Shown one piece after another: positions 12,812 through 23,514 of a DNA stretch of 64,000 nt. A program made the translations under genes and the position numbers. Source of the DNA: Oxytricha trifallax (lineage: Eukaryota; Ciliophora; Spirotrichea; Sporadotrichida; Oxytrichidae); NCBI GenBank assembly GCA_000711775.1, contig ARYC01017084.1, forward strand, positions 16,209 to 80,208, given 5' to 3'. Every line of letters begins with the position of its first letter. Position 1 is the stretch's first letter. Below the pieces are notes generated by a model. The model was not told where the DNA came from. It worked only from the letters and a program-made list of their open reading frames with translations, and made no database searches.

Positions 12812-13280
12812 GGGTAATATCCACCTGGCGGGGGCAGATAAAATGTATTATCAAATTTTATATTATAGTATAAATGACAAAAACATTAAAATAATTTAAA
12901 AACTTAATAATAAAATCATTAAGGTTACTTATGATAATTTTAAGAAGTATAAAGAACCTATTTAATATTTTAAATCTACATTAACTAGCAAACAATAATA
13001 AGTTTAAGTTAGATACAAAATTATGCGTTTTTTAATTGAATATGATATTTGTAATTTTATGCTATTTTTTCTGTATTATCTAACTTAAACTTATTATTGT
13101 TTGCTAGTTAATGTAGATTTAAAATATTAAATAGGTTCTTTATACTTCTTAAAATTATCATAAGTAACCTTAATGATTTTATTATTAAGTTTTTAAATTA
13201 TTTTAATGTTTTTGTCATTTATACTATAATATAAAATTTGATAATACATTTTATCTGCCCCCGCCGGGTGGATATTACCC
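12812..13280. mobile_element. foldback element with 8-bp target duplication
   Basis: Two arms of about 203 bp (12812-13014 and 13078-13280) are near-perfect inverse copies around a 63-bp spacer. Ends read GGGTAATATCCACC and GGTGGATATTACCC. The octamer AAAAATTA stands directly outside both ends (12804-12811 and 13281-13288). An 8-bp duplication is typical of hAT-type insertion, unlike the TA of the other elements here. No coding capacity, so it is non-autonomous. Confidence 0.88.
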
Positions 13281-13609
13281 AAAAATTACTAATTAAATGA
13301 TGTATAAATGTTCATTCGTATTATTTATAATTATATACAGTAAATATTACAGATTAACTTAGCTATGTTTTTAATACAAAATTATACACTATCTCATAGG
13401 GTTATCATTACTTAAACTGAGAGTATCTGAAATCATTTTCTTTTAGTATCAATAGAGAATCTACAACATAAACAAAAGGAACTATGAAGTTTGACACCAA
13501 TACAGATTGAGTTATTAATTGAAGCTTTTTGAATATATGTTTTAAATTGTTTTATTACTATATTATTTCTATTAAATATGATATTTAACTTGATAAATAT
13601 ATATATATT

Positions 13610-13780
13610 GATCAGTACTAAAAATTGTGCCTAGTTCTACTTCGTTGGCAGCTCTTTTCTAGAATAACTACGGTTGGTTTAAACATATTTATTACTCTTT
13701 CTTGCTAAAAGTGGCTGCTTCTTGAAAGTTTCAATAATTTATTCCTAATTTTACCTCGCTCTAGCCTAAAATGTTCTTTC
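13610..13780 (-). CDS. coding fragment (probable MDS), function unknown
   Basis: Open for about 57 codons only with TAA/TAG as Gln and rich in charged residues: ERTFQARARQNQEQ, FKKQPLLARKSNK, NRSYSRKELPTKQ. A TGA lies just upstream (13781-13783) and the frame fades into AT-rich DNA downstream, as expected of an MDS bounded by eliminated DNA. No family recognised. Confidence 0.5.
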
Positions 13781-13889
13781 TCAATCAGAAAGCTAAATTT
13801 TACTAGGGAAATATATATGCATATATTATTTTAAAATTGATTATTAACTTAATAAGTTAATAGGTAGACGTTTATTGAAATAGTGATGA

Positions 13890-15129
13890 GAAATCAGAAA
13901 TGATACACTTTCCGTGTCGCCAGTCGTACAACCAAAGTTAAGAGCCCCATGTCAGCTATTAAGGATAATGAATGCATTTATTAATAAATTGGGCCACTAC
14001 TGTTAGATCCTTCAAAGATAAAAGATCATTTACTGTGCTAAAAATGGACTCCTTCATCATGAGTATACCTACCACTATTCTAACCTATTAGCTAGGTCCC
14101 TTGATGAAATCTAAATGTTTACTACTTCTTTAGAAAACTTTTAGAAGTTAGAGAAGAATAACTAATAAAAACAACAGGAGACACCTACTCCTCTTCAAAA
14201 AAGTTATCAAGATTAGATATTCCCTCAATCCTCAATACAAAATAATAAAACCTATAATATTTTCTCCTGGGAATATATTCAAAAATTCCGACTTCCCAAA
14301 GCTAGTCTTTAACTACCTATTTAATAAGAAAATTTGTGGATATATCAAAACAAGGCCTAACTTGAATAGAAGCAAATATTTCCATAAACTTATGACTCCT
14401 AAATACTTAATAGCTATAACAATAGATTCCTTCCTACTACATAACAGGGTAAATAAATCAAAAATAACCCTCCCCTTCTCCAATCAAAATCTTAAACTTA
14501 AATCTCAATTGTTTCACTTATAAGATATTAATTCTGCTTCTTCTCTGAAAACCCTAAAACCTGCTCAACAAAACCCCTTTAACTTGTTTTTCCTAACTCA
14601 CTATTAAATAGGAAAAACAAATTTTAATAAGGATGACGCACCTCAAAACTAAATATGAGTGTAACAGACCTCTCTCAAAACAATAATTTTTGACCAAATT
14701 CAAAGTAAATAATTATTAAGTCATACACCATAGCACAACTCAGAGAATATAACAGATGACACTCTCATTCAAAATAGACAATATCTTCAGTCACAGAATG
14801 AACTCATCAATGACAAAAAAGAAGATACTATTAATACTTAAGGAGGACTATAAATCTGGCAATATGATAAAAATACATCTCGAATCACAATAGAAATTAC
14901 AAAAAATGTCGAAAGCCTGATCAGATCCACATCAGAATCTAGTAATTAGAACAAAAACTAAGAAATCTTATTAATGTTTTAACATAAAATATATTATAGT
15001 AATTAATCAAACCACTAGATTCATAATGATGACGAACAAATTCGAAACTTGAGCAAGAAAATTTGTAGCACTTAAAATGCCTTTTCTCCATATAGACATA
15101 TGCTACATAAAAGAGTAAATAGTTTTTGA
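13890..15129 (+). CDS. Gln/Asn-rich protein, function unknown (probable MDS block)
   Basis: Two long frames in tandem. The first (13890-14636) is open for 248 codons with many TAA/TAG Gln codons, starting near SPVVQPKLRAPCQLLRIMNA and later rich in Gln, Asn and Ser; it ends at TGA. Six codons on, an in-frame ATG at 14655 starts MSVTDLSQNNN, after which a one-base shift in a T run enters the second frame (14659-15129): DTLIQNRQYLQSQNELIND, then LQIWQYDKNTSRITIEITKN, ending at TGA 15127-15129. Either one broken gene or two adjacent ones. The second frame ends just before the inverted repeat at 15188. No domain recognised. Confidence 0.6.
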
Positions 15130-15187
15130 ATTTGAAAGTTGTAGAAATGAAATTTAAATTTGAATTATTATGAAATTATTATTAATA

Positions 15188-15217
15188 TTTGGTTGCTAGT
15201 CAATTAATATACAAAGT

Positions 15218-15249
<32 letters not shown>

Positions 15250-15282
15250 AGGGCTTCCATCACAAATCAACTAGCAACCAAA
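15188..15282. repeat. short inverted repeat around a (TA)n run
   Basis: TTTGGTTGCTAGT (15188-15200) and ACTAGCAACCAAA (15270-15282) face each other around about 30 bp of (TA)n. It lies between the end of the Gln/Asn-rich gene and the GC-rich scrambled gene, so it may be a small eliminated element or a spacer hairpin. Confidence 0.65.
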
Positions 15283-15364
15283 TTTTTAGAGTGAGTATTT
15301 AAGTATTTTAATATATTAAATCAGACTTAAAAATTATTCATTCTAGCTGTTGCACTGAGACTCC

Positions 15365-16099
15365 ATGCATAAGACATAGCCCTACAAGTAGGACCACTAC
15401 GAGCCGCCTCTGACCTCGCCCTCAGTGCAGCTGTCGCCCTCCGTGCTGCCGCCAGGGATGGACATTGAGATGGGCGAAGAGCCTACGATGGGATGGTGGG
15501 AGCTGGCCCCGAAGATTGCATGTCTACTGTAAAGCATCTCCCTCAGAGAGCACTACATTCAAAGCTTCGTCTAGATCATGAAGACCCTCTTCAACGAACA
15601 CACAGTCAATCACCACTGGGTACACATTTAGAAGGAGATTGAACGCCATACTGGAAAGCAGAGCCTTGAGCTTGCATTGAGGACGCCAATCGAGAAAGAA
15701 GGGGACCCTATAGGAGCCTTAGATCCTGCGCTTGGTGATAAGAAGCAATCAGAGTCGTTGAAGGGCGTGCCCAAGGTCAGAGGTGGGGGCCCTATTTAAT
15801 ACCTACGTTAAAACTAAATCAAACAGACTACGATTAACAAGCACATGTTCTCTTCACTCTAATTGGAATTCACGCAAACGAATCACTCGCCCTCAGTACT
15901 GTCCTTTGATGGATGTGCAGATCCATCTGAAGGAGTGTCATCATGGGGTGGTGACTTACCTTATAATAAGAGAGACATTAAGAGACCCCAAATACCTTGT
16001 TATAGAGGTCCTCTCGATCAACTGCACTGTCCCCACCATGACCTGGTCCCTCCTGATGTACTATACAAAGGGGTTTAAGCACTCAAATCATCTGCATGA
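15365..16099 (+). CDS. first segment of a GC-rich, probably scrambled gene
   Basis: Open for 244 codons from ATG 15365 to TGA 16097-16099 with about eight Gln codons written TAA/TAG. G+C is far above the surroundings and third positions favour G/C, the usual contrast between somatic coding and eliminated DNA. Recognisable stretches: EEPTMGWWELAPKIACLLQS, REHYIQSFVQIMKTLFNEH, WVHIQKEIERHTGKQS. The last third (after about 15,790) is less GC-rich and may already be outside the true MDS. No known domain. It is the most upstream of four GC-rich blocks that I take to belong to one gene. Confidence 0.55.
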
Positions 16100-16141
16100 C
16101 TTACATTTCGTTCACCCTTTAGAATTGCACTTAGGAAATAA

Positions 16142-16275
16142 GAGTTGATTTGCTTGAGGCTTGGCAGAGTGCGCCACGCAGTCCTGCGTGAGAAAGAGAT
16201 ACAGATCCCGCTTGCTGTTGAGCTTGGTCTGCACTTCCAGGTAGTTCAGTTGCAATTACGACATCGATTTCGCTA
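16142..16275 (-). CDS. inverted segment of the scrambled gene, FLTQDC motif
   Basis: On the minus strand, about 40 codons read MSQLQLNYLEVQTKLNSKRD then LYLFLTQDCVAHSAKP with the G/C-ending codons of the neighbouring blocks. The plus strand is also open but has no such codon bias. The stretch SKRDLYLFLTQDC closely matches SKKELYDFLTQDC, residues about 22-34 of the + strand ORF of the 10-kb transposon, and even the preceding residues fit. An inverted coding block between plus-strand blocks is the hallmark of a scrambled micronuclear gene. Confidence 0.6.
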
Positions 16276-16391
16276 ATAAGATTATCTACTAACTAAGAGA
16301 TTCGTGAAAATTTGTCAGATTGACACAGGACTCTTGAGCCTCCCTAACAGTAAAATTATTTGTAATACTATACTTCTTATAGTAACAATGA

Positions 16392-16763
16392 GATTCCGCT
16401 GAGCCGCTTGCAGACCCCTTTGGAGGAAGGAGCCCTCCCGGCAGAGGAAAAGCACTACATTTACAGGGCAAGGGCACTCCCCAATGGGTTTTGGGGCAAC
16501 AACTGGGCAGTTATATCAAAGATCTGGCTGTGCAAATATCGCGCATGGACATGCTCTGGCTCCCACAGGAGTACCTGCGGGCCTTAATAGCCGCCCTAAA
16601 CCACTTGGGCCTCGAGAATGTCTGATTTAACGATGGAATTTTTGAAATCTTAAAGTAATTTGGGGGGAACACAAAGGCCTTTTTCCAAATTCTGATGCTT
16701 GATTATCTCGGCCCCTGCGAAAGATGTCTGAGTCGGAACTTCCACCGTTGTGAGATAAACTGA
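16392..16763 (+). CDS. third segment of the scrambled gene
   Basis: Open from 16392 to TGA 16623-16625: GRGKALHLQGKGTPQWVLGQ, YIKDLAVQISRMDMLWLPQE, YLRALIAALNHLGLENV. The same frame then continues for 45 more codons (FNDGIFEILKQFGGN, FFQILMLDYLGPCERC) to TGA 16761-16763. Either the first TGA is a nonsense change or the true segment ends before it. DMLWLPQEYLRALIAALNHLG can be laid beside the transposon ORF block DMLKFLPDQCDWIHLDKRWI, a weaker match than the FLTQDC block. Confidence 0.5.
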
Positions 16764-16865
16764 GGTGGTTCGAGTGGTGCCACTGACCGCCCGCCGGGCT
16801 CGAATTTAACCCCCTTATCGACTGCAATACATTTTTCAAAAATAACCTTTTTGCAAATATCAAAA

Positions 16866-16904
16866 GTAAGTACCCCCTTCCCCAGATTTACTTGTCCCTT
16901 TTAG
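16866..16904 (+). other. possible 39-nt intron or segment junction
   Basis: GTAAGTACCCCC...CCCTTTTAG has consensus ends of the short introns seen elsewhere in the window. It sits between two coding blocks that are in different frames, so it could equally be part of an eliminated segment. Confidence 0.3.
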
Positions 16905-16921
16905 TGCAGAGTAGATGATGA

Positions 16922-17602
16922 GACTAACTCAGGGAGATCGAGGCAAAGGGTGTCCGCTACATCAAAGGGGAGAGGGCCCGCGAGGCAAAGCGATTGAAGG
17001 CGTCAGAGACACAGAGTCAATACGTGAGCGTGGAGGAGTCCGAGTAGATCGAGCAGTTGCTTCAGACCAAGGAGAAGCTCGACCTAATCTTCAAGTACAT
17101 TCAGGAGCTTGAGACACATGAGGAGCTGCCCAGATACGAGAAACTGATGAAGGCTACCAGGGCACCCCCCAACCATCAAGAGGCGGTGATCATGGCCTGG
17201 CACTGGCATATTGCGACACAGCCACGAGGAAACCTCCAGCACTTCAAGCAGGACCTCAAGGACGACTACAAGAGGATGAAGCCCAAGGCATGGAACCAGC
17301 TCACCAAACATCAGAAGCTCCAGAAGAAGCAGGACATGCTGCAGATCATGATCGACACCTCCGAGGACCAGATAGGCGATCATCTCAAGGCCCTCTACAC
17401 TGCCTGCCCGCTCCTACCCATCACCGTGCTCACCAGACTCATGAACGAAAGCACCAGTCGCGAGGTGCAGAAGCTCAAGTAGTGGCACACCGAGCACATC
17501 GCCCCCGTGGCCGCCAAGATCAGGAAGGGAAAACAATCCCAGGAGTTCGTTGAATTTGTGGAGCCCCTCATCAAAGAGATTACCAGAGAGTTCAAAAAGT
17601 GA
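16922..17602 (+). CDS. last segment of the scrambled gene, coiled-coil C-terminus
   Basis: Open for 226 codons to TGA 17600-17602 and strongly GC-biased. It starts in frame just after a TGA, so a segment border lies near 16,922-16,934. Reads EIEAKGVRYIKGERAREAKR, then a long charged helix (EESEQIEQLLQTKEKLDLIF), AVIMAWHWHIATQPRGNLQH, DMLQIMIDTSEDQIGDHLKA and a basic end ITREFKK. The first part resembles the RGRSAYLLKPTSQRRE stretch of the transposon ORF in position and charge. No known family; probably an alpha-helical nuclear protein. Confidence 0.65.
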
Positions 17603-17667
17603 AGATTTAGTATTTGAGTAATTTAATTAATTAAAGCATTTGGTTTGTATTTGATTTTCATTTCTCC

Positions 17668-17844
17668 ATATTTTCACAATCTTTTACTAAATAGGTCAAG
17701 TCCCTCGAATTTTCTTTGGAAAATTCTGCTAACTCTGAGGAAAATCTCCCATCACCTAATAATATGTTGCCAAATGAAGGGATTCGAATTAAAATCAGCA
17801 GAACAAAGAGAACAAAATTTATCAAAAAGAAGAAGAGGAAGTGA
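17668..17844 (+). CDS. lysine-rich C-terminal coding fragment
   Basis: Open with one TAG as Gln: KQVKSLEFSLENSANSEEN, MLPNEGIRIKISRTKR, then KFIKKKKRK and TGA 17842-17844. A plausible terminal MDS of another gene with a basic tail (possible nuclear localisation signal). Boundaries are guesses. Confidence 0.4.
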
Positions 17845-17954
17845 AGCAGAGCAGTAGTCAAGGTTTTGCATGATAGCACCATTAATATAAAAGGGCTTGT
17901 CCCTTATATATTATCATAAATTTCGATCGGGGGTTCCCAGAGAACTTAATGTGA

Positions 17955-17999
17955 TCTTATTATTATTATTATTGTTATTATTATTATTATTATTATTTT
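17955..17999. repeat. (TTA)n microsatellite
   Basis: About 14 units of TTA/ATT interrupted by one ATTG. Non-coding. Confidence 0.85.
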
Positions 18000-18506
18000 A
18001 AAATTGTTACATTTTATTGAGTTTGCTCTAAAATCTATGAGAGAAATTGTTTATATTCTCAATTTAACAAGTTTTATTGAAATTAATATGATTTCCAATC
18101 AATCTAATGAGAGAAATAATATAATTGTTTTAATAAGTCAATATGTTTTTTATTTATATCTGAAGTTTATTAACCAATTTATAAGAATTAGGAATAATTT
18201 CTTCTATAGAAACATTTGATAATTAATATATAATAAACAGACAAATATATAAGCTAATGGTTTTTATAATATTTACAATTAAAGTTTGTAAATTTGTTAT
18301 TTTTACTTATTATTGGATAATCTTATTCAAGAAAAAACTCTCACTCTACTATAATAATTAACATGAGTATAATTCATTAAAAGAATATATTGAAACAATT
18401 ACAGTGATATTATATTAAGTTTACATAAAATTAAAGGATGTTTCAATCTTTTAAATAATAATTATATTGTAATATTTCTTAATAATACATTAAAAAATCA
18501 AAAAGT

Positions 18507-18701
18507 GGAGCGCATGAAAAAAGAGCAGTGCCTATTGGAGATGGAGCAATTGATGTCAACATGATTACTGTTGCACATATTGAATCCCACTCATTCAGAC
18601 GCTGTGGTTGGCTGTTCTTCCAAGAAACTGACAGATCGGTTTCAACTGGTGTCAACACTAAACTTGTTTCAACTGCAACTAAGAAAGAAATGGCTAAGTT
18701 A
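18507..18701 (+). CDS. coding fragment (probable MDS), function unknown
   Basis: Open for 65 codons with no stop even under the standard code, much less AT-rich than its flanks: GAHEKRAVPIGDGAIDVNMI, VAHIESHSFRRCGWLFFQET, VSTGVNTKLVSTATKKEMAK. Coding character stops abruptly at both ends where AT-rich DNA starts, as expected of an internal MDS. No family recognised. Confidence 0.6.
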
Positions 18702-19210
18702 TAAATTAATAAAAATTATTTTATTACTTTGGCATATTTATAATTCTGTCAACTATATAGTACGGTCTTTTATTTATAGAGATTATTTTGAGATTAAGTT
18801 TTTTATAAATTAGTGACCCAATTTAATTATTAATCTATACTTTAAATTCCTTACTAATCTTATCTTTTCTAATATTATTTTTCATATAAAATGAATGTAA
18901 GAATATTTATATTTTATTTAATTATAAGTTGGTTAAATATTAAATCTGTAAGCATTCCCCTTTAATGAAATATATAATAAAGCATATTACTTTATTGATA
19001 ATATCAGCCTTTTTTGAATAATAAAATATAGTAGTAGTAAAATACTTTAGTAAAATACAAAATAAATCGATAGTCACTTTTCTGAAAAATAAAAAGACAG
19101 ATCCTCTGTTTCCTTCAGTAGTACTCAAAAACCTGACGGTGGTGCCTCACTTCCGACTTCATATCTATTTCACTACTGTTATTTCTCCTTCACTTCCTCT
19201 CTATTGTCTC

Positions 19211-19581
19211 TCAATTCTCTCTCTTATTCTACTCTTCTCTCATCTTTGGTTCAATTCTCTCTATTCCTGTTTGCTCATTTTGTTTCCATTCTGGGTTATA
19301 AACAAACAGCCACCATTTCATCACAGACAATTCATTCCCAAGTTCACTAATATCTTCTTCTTGTTTCAGCATTACCTCTAACATATCAGTTTTGTTGAAA
19401 TTCATTTGAACAAGTGCACATGTATCGGCTGAGTGATGTTATGAGATTCCATCTCTTCATTCACTCTATACCACATCAATTAACTTTGTTGTTCTTGCAC
19501 ACTTAGCATTCTTCTTCTTTCAAAACAAATCCTGACATTAGAAATTTCATTTTCATGAAACCCGCTTCGAGGTTTAGCATC
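19211..19581 (-). CDS. coding fragment with frame change, function unknown
   Basis: Two overlapping minus-strand frames. The upstream one (19581 to TGA 19402-19404) reads KPRSGFHENEISNVRICFER then QLMWYRVNEEMESHNITQ. The downstream one starts at ATG 19405 (ATGA overlap) and reads MNFNKTDMLEVMLKQEEDIS, NELSVMKWWLFVYNPEWKQN, ending at TGA 19211-19213. The hydrophobic plus-strand frame over the same bases is an antisense shadow. Probably one gene with a one-base shift. Confidence 0.5.
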
Positions 19582-20357
19582 ATGTGGATCCTCTATATTT
19601 GAATGGTTTAGTTACTATCTCCTGCACTATAGATTTGGTAAACATTTCAAGTATTCTTCTAATTTTAAAAAATAATACATTAGTATACTTTGATTATTTA
19701 TATTATTTAATTAAATTTATCATAAATTATTCACTTTATTTTTTGTTAGGCAATTTTGAGAAATATTGCCGAACTTTTCTCAATAGCCTAACATTTTTTA
19801 ATTTAGTATATTTTATTATTTTTATATTTAAATTAGTTTGAGATAATGTTTTTAATAATTATATGACATATTATGTTGAGGCAAAATTGAATGAATAAAT
19901 GTTATTTCATTTTGATAAAAAATGTGATATATTTAGTTTAAGTAATTTAAGTTAAAGTATTATATTATACTTATGTTTTATTGAGAAAATTATTAAGTAT
20001 AAGGCTTATATATATTTAATATTGACGTCTTTATCATTAAGTATTTAATTATATATAAAAGTTAAAACTTTCTTACTAAGTTAACTTTAGTTTACTAACA
20101 TAATTAAACTAATTATGTTTATTATATTAGTTTTAACTTATAGATCTTGAATTATTGCAAATAAAATTACGCAATTATAGTTCAACCTAATTTTAATGAA
20201 AGTTGAAAAAAGATTGTAGTTTATTTTTTTTTGAGATTGATTCTTATATAATAACTTAAAATTATTCATGAATTAAATCAAATGAGTGTGAATAAATTAT
20301 TTAAATTGTATTTACTACTGCAACCACCTATTTTTTGAAAGTCTTACTCGTTCTATG

Positions 20358-20648
20358 TCAACAGTTTCTATGAGCAACTCGTTTAGCTTCCCCAAATTAT
20401 TTTGTAGTATATACTAAATTTCCCACCACTTTCATTATTGGTTATACATTCTTACCACTCTTCCTTAGTTTTAAATCTTGAGGAAAACCCAATTCTAACA
20501 GTTCATTATAGATCCTAAGGAGCAAGCTAGGATTAGGATCCTCAATCTCATCCAGTTGTCTCCAGTACTTGCTATTATCTATCTTCCAGTTCTTATCACC
20601 TATCATCTTCTCTATCGAAGCAATACCTTGCTTTTTTATAGTAAACTG
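20358..20648 (-). CDS. C-terminal coding segment, function unknown
   Basis: Open for about 96 codons to TGA 20358-20360: FTIKKQGIASIEKMIGDKNW, DNSKYWRQLDEIEDPNPSLL, LRIYNELLELGFPQDLKLRK, VVGNLVYTTKQFGEAKRVAH. Upstream is AT-rich DNA with a (TA)n run, then more coding blocks on the same strand (20970-21288, 21364-21550), so this may be the last MDS of that gene. No family recognised. Confidence 0.55.
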
Positions 20649-20969
20649 GGGGGAAAACTAAGTAGCTCAATCTCATTAAGCTGAGCTACAGAACTTCAAT
20701 TTACTTACGAATATTAAATATAAAACTATTTTCTTGCGCAAATAGCAATTACTGCGTAATTGCATCACTACTTTAATTAGTTTATAAACTCAATTTAATT
20801 AGTAGTATATAAGCCAGAGTATATACTTCTTAAAATACCAGCACTGCATCTGCTATTTTATGCAGTAGAAACACACAAATATAAATTTCCCGAAATAGTT
20901 TAGTTAGTAACTTGAGGTAAATTAAAATTTACGAAATACAACTACTTCGTATATATATATATATAGACG

Positions 20970-21288
20970 TAGTTGCTGTGAATTCTTCTGAATGCAAGGT
21001 GGAAGTCGATGCGGTTCTCGCTCTTTCATTTCCGTTTTTCTGTCCCAGTTCTTCTTGGTTGTCTATGGCACCTTCCTCTTTTCTTGCATTATCGTCTGCT
21101 TCTCTTAGTTTAGTTTAGTCGATCTCTAGTTCGTTGGCTGCCTCTTGCTTCTCCTCATTCATTGGTGGGTGATTTGATCTGTCACTAAATAGCACATTTT
21201 CCTTCTCCGACATGCTCTCATTCAGTTCACTGATGTTTTTTGCCATCGAACTTCTCAAGTTACTATTCTAGTTCAGACTGCCACTCAT
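20970..21288 (-). CDS. acidic coding segment, candidate gene start
   Basis: From ATG 21288: MSGSLNQNSNLRSSMAKNIS, NESMSEKENVLFSDRSNHPP, EEKQEAANELEIDQTKLREA, then ERARTASTSTLHSEE, after which (TA)n DNA begins. A TGA lies upstream in this frame, so the ATG may be genuine. A second minus frame overlaps its first 40 codons (WEEMILRNEWQSELEQQLEK), so a one-base error or a segment border near 21,230-21,290 is possible. Confidence 0.5.
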
Positions 21289-21363
21289 TTCTTAAAATCA
21301 TTTCTTCCCATCTCTACGCTTACTTAGTCCCAGATAAGGAGGCTCTTCTGTTCCATATTCTTC

Positions 21364-21550
21364 TCAGCTTCCTCTTCTTATATAGTGAGTCCTGATTTTC
21401 CAATCTCCATCTTGTTGTACCCAATCTCCAGCTTGAACATCAAATAGTTACTTTTCATGTTTAGTCAGTCCTTGGAGAATATCTGGAATATTGGTTCTCC
21501 AGCACTTTCTAATGCTAGGTGGTTTGTGATTAGTAGGGCTAACAACCCAT
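21364..21550 (-). CDS. coding segment, function unknown
   Basis: Reads KLWVVSPTNHKPPSIRKCWR, TNIPDILQGLTKHEKQLFD, VQAGDWVQQDGDWKIRTHYI and meets TGA at 21364-21366, about 75 bases before the candidate start of the next segment. Either the end of one gene or a segment whose border I cannot place. Confidence 0.5.
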
Positions 21551-22742
21551 AATTTCCCGAAATAATGATAAATATTATTTGATAAATGTCACTGTAAAAT
21601 ACTAACAACTTTATCAATTGAGTTATAATCATACAAAATTATATTCAATTGCTAAAAGTTATAATTTGCTGATTTCTCTAATAAAAATCAACAAGAAGTC
21701 CAACGCTTTATAAATTAACAATTTAAATGAATCTTATTCATTTATATTTTAATAATTTTGTTCACACTTAATTAATAATAATAATAAGTGGATTAAATCT
21801 TCTTATTACAGTAAGACTTTTCATTAAATTCTTCAATATTAATAAATTAGGAGGAAAATGGTTCTTATAATAATGCTATGCTTGTATCGTATACCTATTT
21901 AACAGAATGAAACTTTAATTATTTACAATTATGAAAATTCGAAAATTTACATGAATATAGCAGAGCTTACAAAACTCTTGATTCTTGCCAGAATTCATAT
22001 TATTTCCTTTTTTGTTAATAATATTTAATAATATTTCCCTTACAATATAAAAAAAATGATTTAACTACCATAAATTCCATGATTAATTACCTCCTATACG
22101 AGAAAATACTCGATACAGTGAATAATAACAATTACTTGTAATTGTATTGAAGAGTAAAATAAATGTCTATTAAAAAAGTATAGATAATAATATTTCTCAC
22201 TAGAATTGCAAATATTAAGCTAAGATAATTATTATTCCTTTCAGATTTGAAATAAAAGACAGTAATTTAAACTAATCAAAAACCAAATAGTAAAATTCTT
22301 TAAATAAAAACTATGGAAGCAATAAAAATTGATGATAGGTCAAAAGAACTGTTATAGTTAAGTTATGATAATAGAATAAAATAAAATTACTTTGTTTTTA
22401 CATTGAAGTGAAGTCAAAGCTAATTAATAAAATAAAGATTATTAATAAGAGATTATGGAATGATAAATCAAAAAATAAAAATGTAAATGTTGCTGAAAAT
22501 AAATCTGCCGTGAAAGATGAACGCATTTATTTAATATAAAAGCTTGTGAAAATAAATCTTGTATTAATGAAACATTTAAAATACAAATTCCCTAAAATGG
22601 AAAGATAGGTATAACATTGATTATTAATGGAAAAGTTAAAATAAAAAAATATAATTCATTAATAGGATTGAGAATAGAAAATAATATCATATTAAAATAA
22701 TTATAACCATGATCTATGATTAATATTTTAAAAAATTCTTAA
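21551..22742. other. AT-rich spacer, no gene seen
   Basis: No sustained frame on either strand. Mostly A/T runs; probably eliminated germline DNA. Confidence 0.55.
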
Positions 22743-22744
22743 TA

Positions 22745-23149
22745 TTGTAAGAAAACATTCGATACTGGGAAATTAATTTAAATTTAATTTACAATAGTTT
22801 AAAATCGTGGCAGTTAAAGCTGGCCAATTTACACGATCTTGGGCTCATTCAATAGAGAATTCAAATTTTGCTGGACTTTATTATTAGCGGTACTATTTTA
22901 TCTCATCCCTGGAGCGAGATAACTTCAGTTTAATTAAACTCACCTAAATTCAATGAATTATACCCTCACATTAAAGTGAAGTTATCTCGCTCCAGGGATT
23001 AAAAAAGTACCTTCAATAGTAAAGTCCAGCTAATTTTGAATTCTCTTTCGAATGAGCCCAAGATTGTTCAAACAACTTTAACTGCCACGATTTTATTTAT
23101 TATGAATTTAATTATAATTAATTTTCCAAATTCAAATGTATTTCTACAA
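22745..23149. mobile_element. foldback MITE A, TA-flanked (405 bp)
   Basis: Ends TTGTAAGAAAACATTC and (right, inverted) TTGTAGAAATACATTTG, each beside TA. Almost the whole length is one imperfect palindrome: CGTGGCAGTTAAAG...CTGGCC, GAGCCCAAGAT and CCCTGGAGCGAGATAACTTC recur inverted around the centre. Same family as B (24578-24992) and C (45933-46347). Confidence 0.88.
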
Positions 23150-23457
23150 TAATATCTTGAATTCAATGGTTTAAGAGAAAGATGCATCTACTTTTTCTCT
23201 CACTAATGTTACAAGGAGATAGACTGTAATGTTAGTTTGAAAATTAACATAATATCAAATACAGGGACGATGATTGAATTATGCAGTTAACCTGGAGAGC
23301 TGTTCAATATTGACACTATGACCCTGGTATCACACTAGCTGGTCAATTATGGGAGGTTTTTTACCCAATAAACTTAGTGGATTTTAAAAAATTGTAAGAT
23401 GATTATTGTCAATAAAAAAAGTATATTTTTAAAATAATTACATGCATAATTTAACTA

Positions 23458-23484
23458 AGGTAGAATTTTTAGATTGTAGAATAA
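23458..23484 (+). repeat. left terminal inverted repeat, 10-kb element copy 2
   Basis: AGGTAGAATTTTTAGATTGTAGAA-type end; pairs with 34027-34053. Its inner part (ATTGTAGAAATA in the right copy) resembles the terminal TTGTAGAAATA of the foldback MITEs. Confidence 0.82.
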
Positions 23485-23514
23485 ATATTTAATGCAAAAT
23501 TAAAAACATATATC

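Noticed and set aside
15783..16148. Standard-code ORF of 121 codons on plus
   Set aside because: Out of frame with the codon-biased Gln-recoded frame 15365-16099; an overlap shadow.
17084..17595. Minus-strand ORFs over the GC-rich block
   Set aside because: Antisense shadows of the 226-codon plus frame, which carries the codon bias and the Lys/Glu coiled-coil character.
19139..19381. Hydrophobic plus-strand ORF
   Set aside because: Antisense of the minus coding block; Leu/Ser/Phe composition is the usual complement of Glu/Arg/Lys-rich coding.
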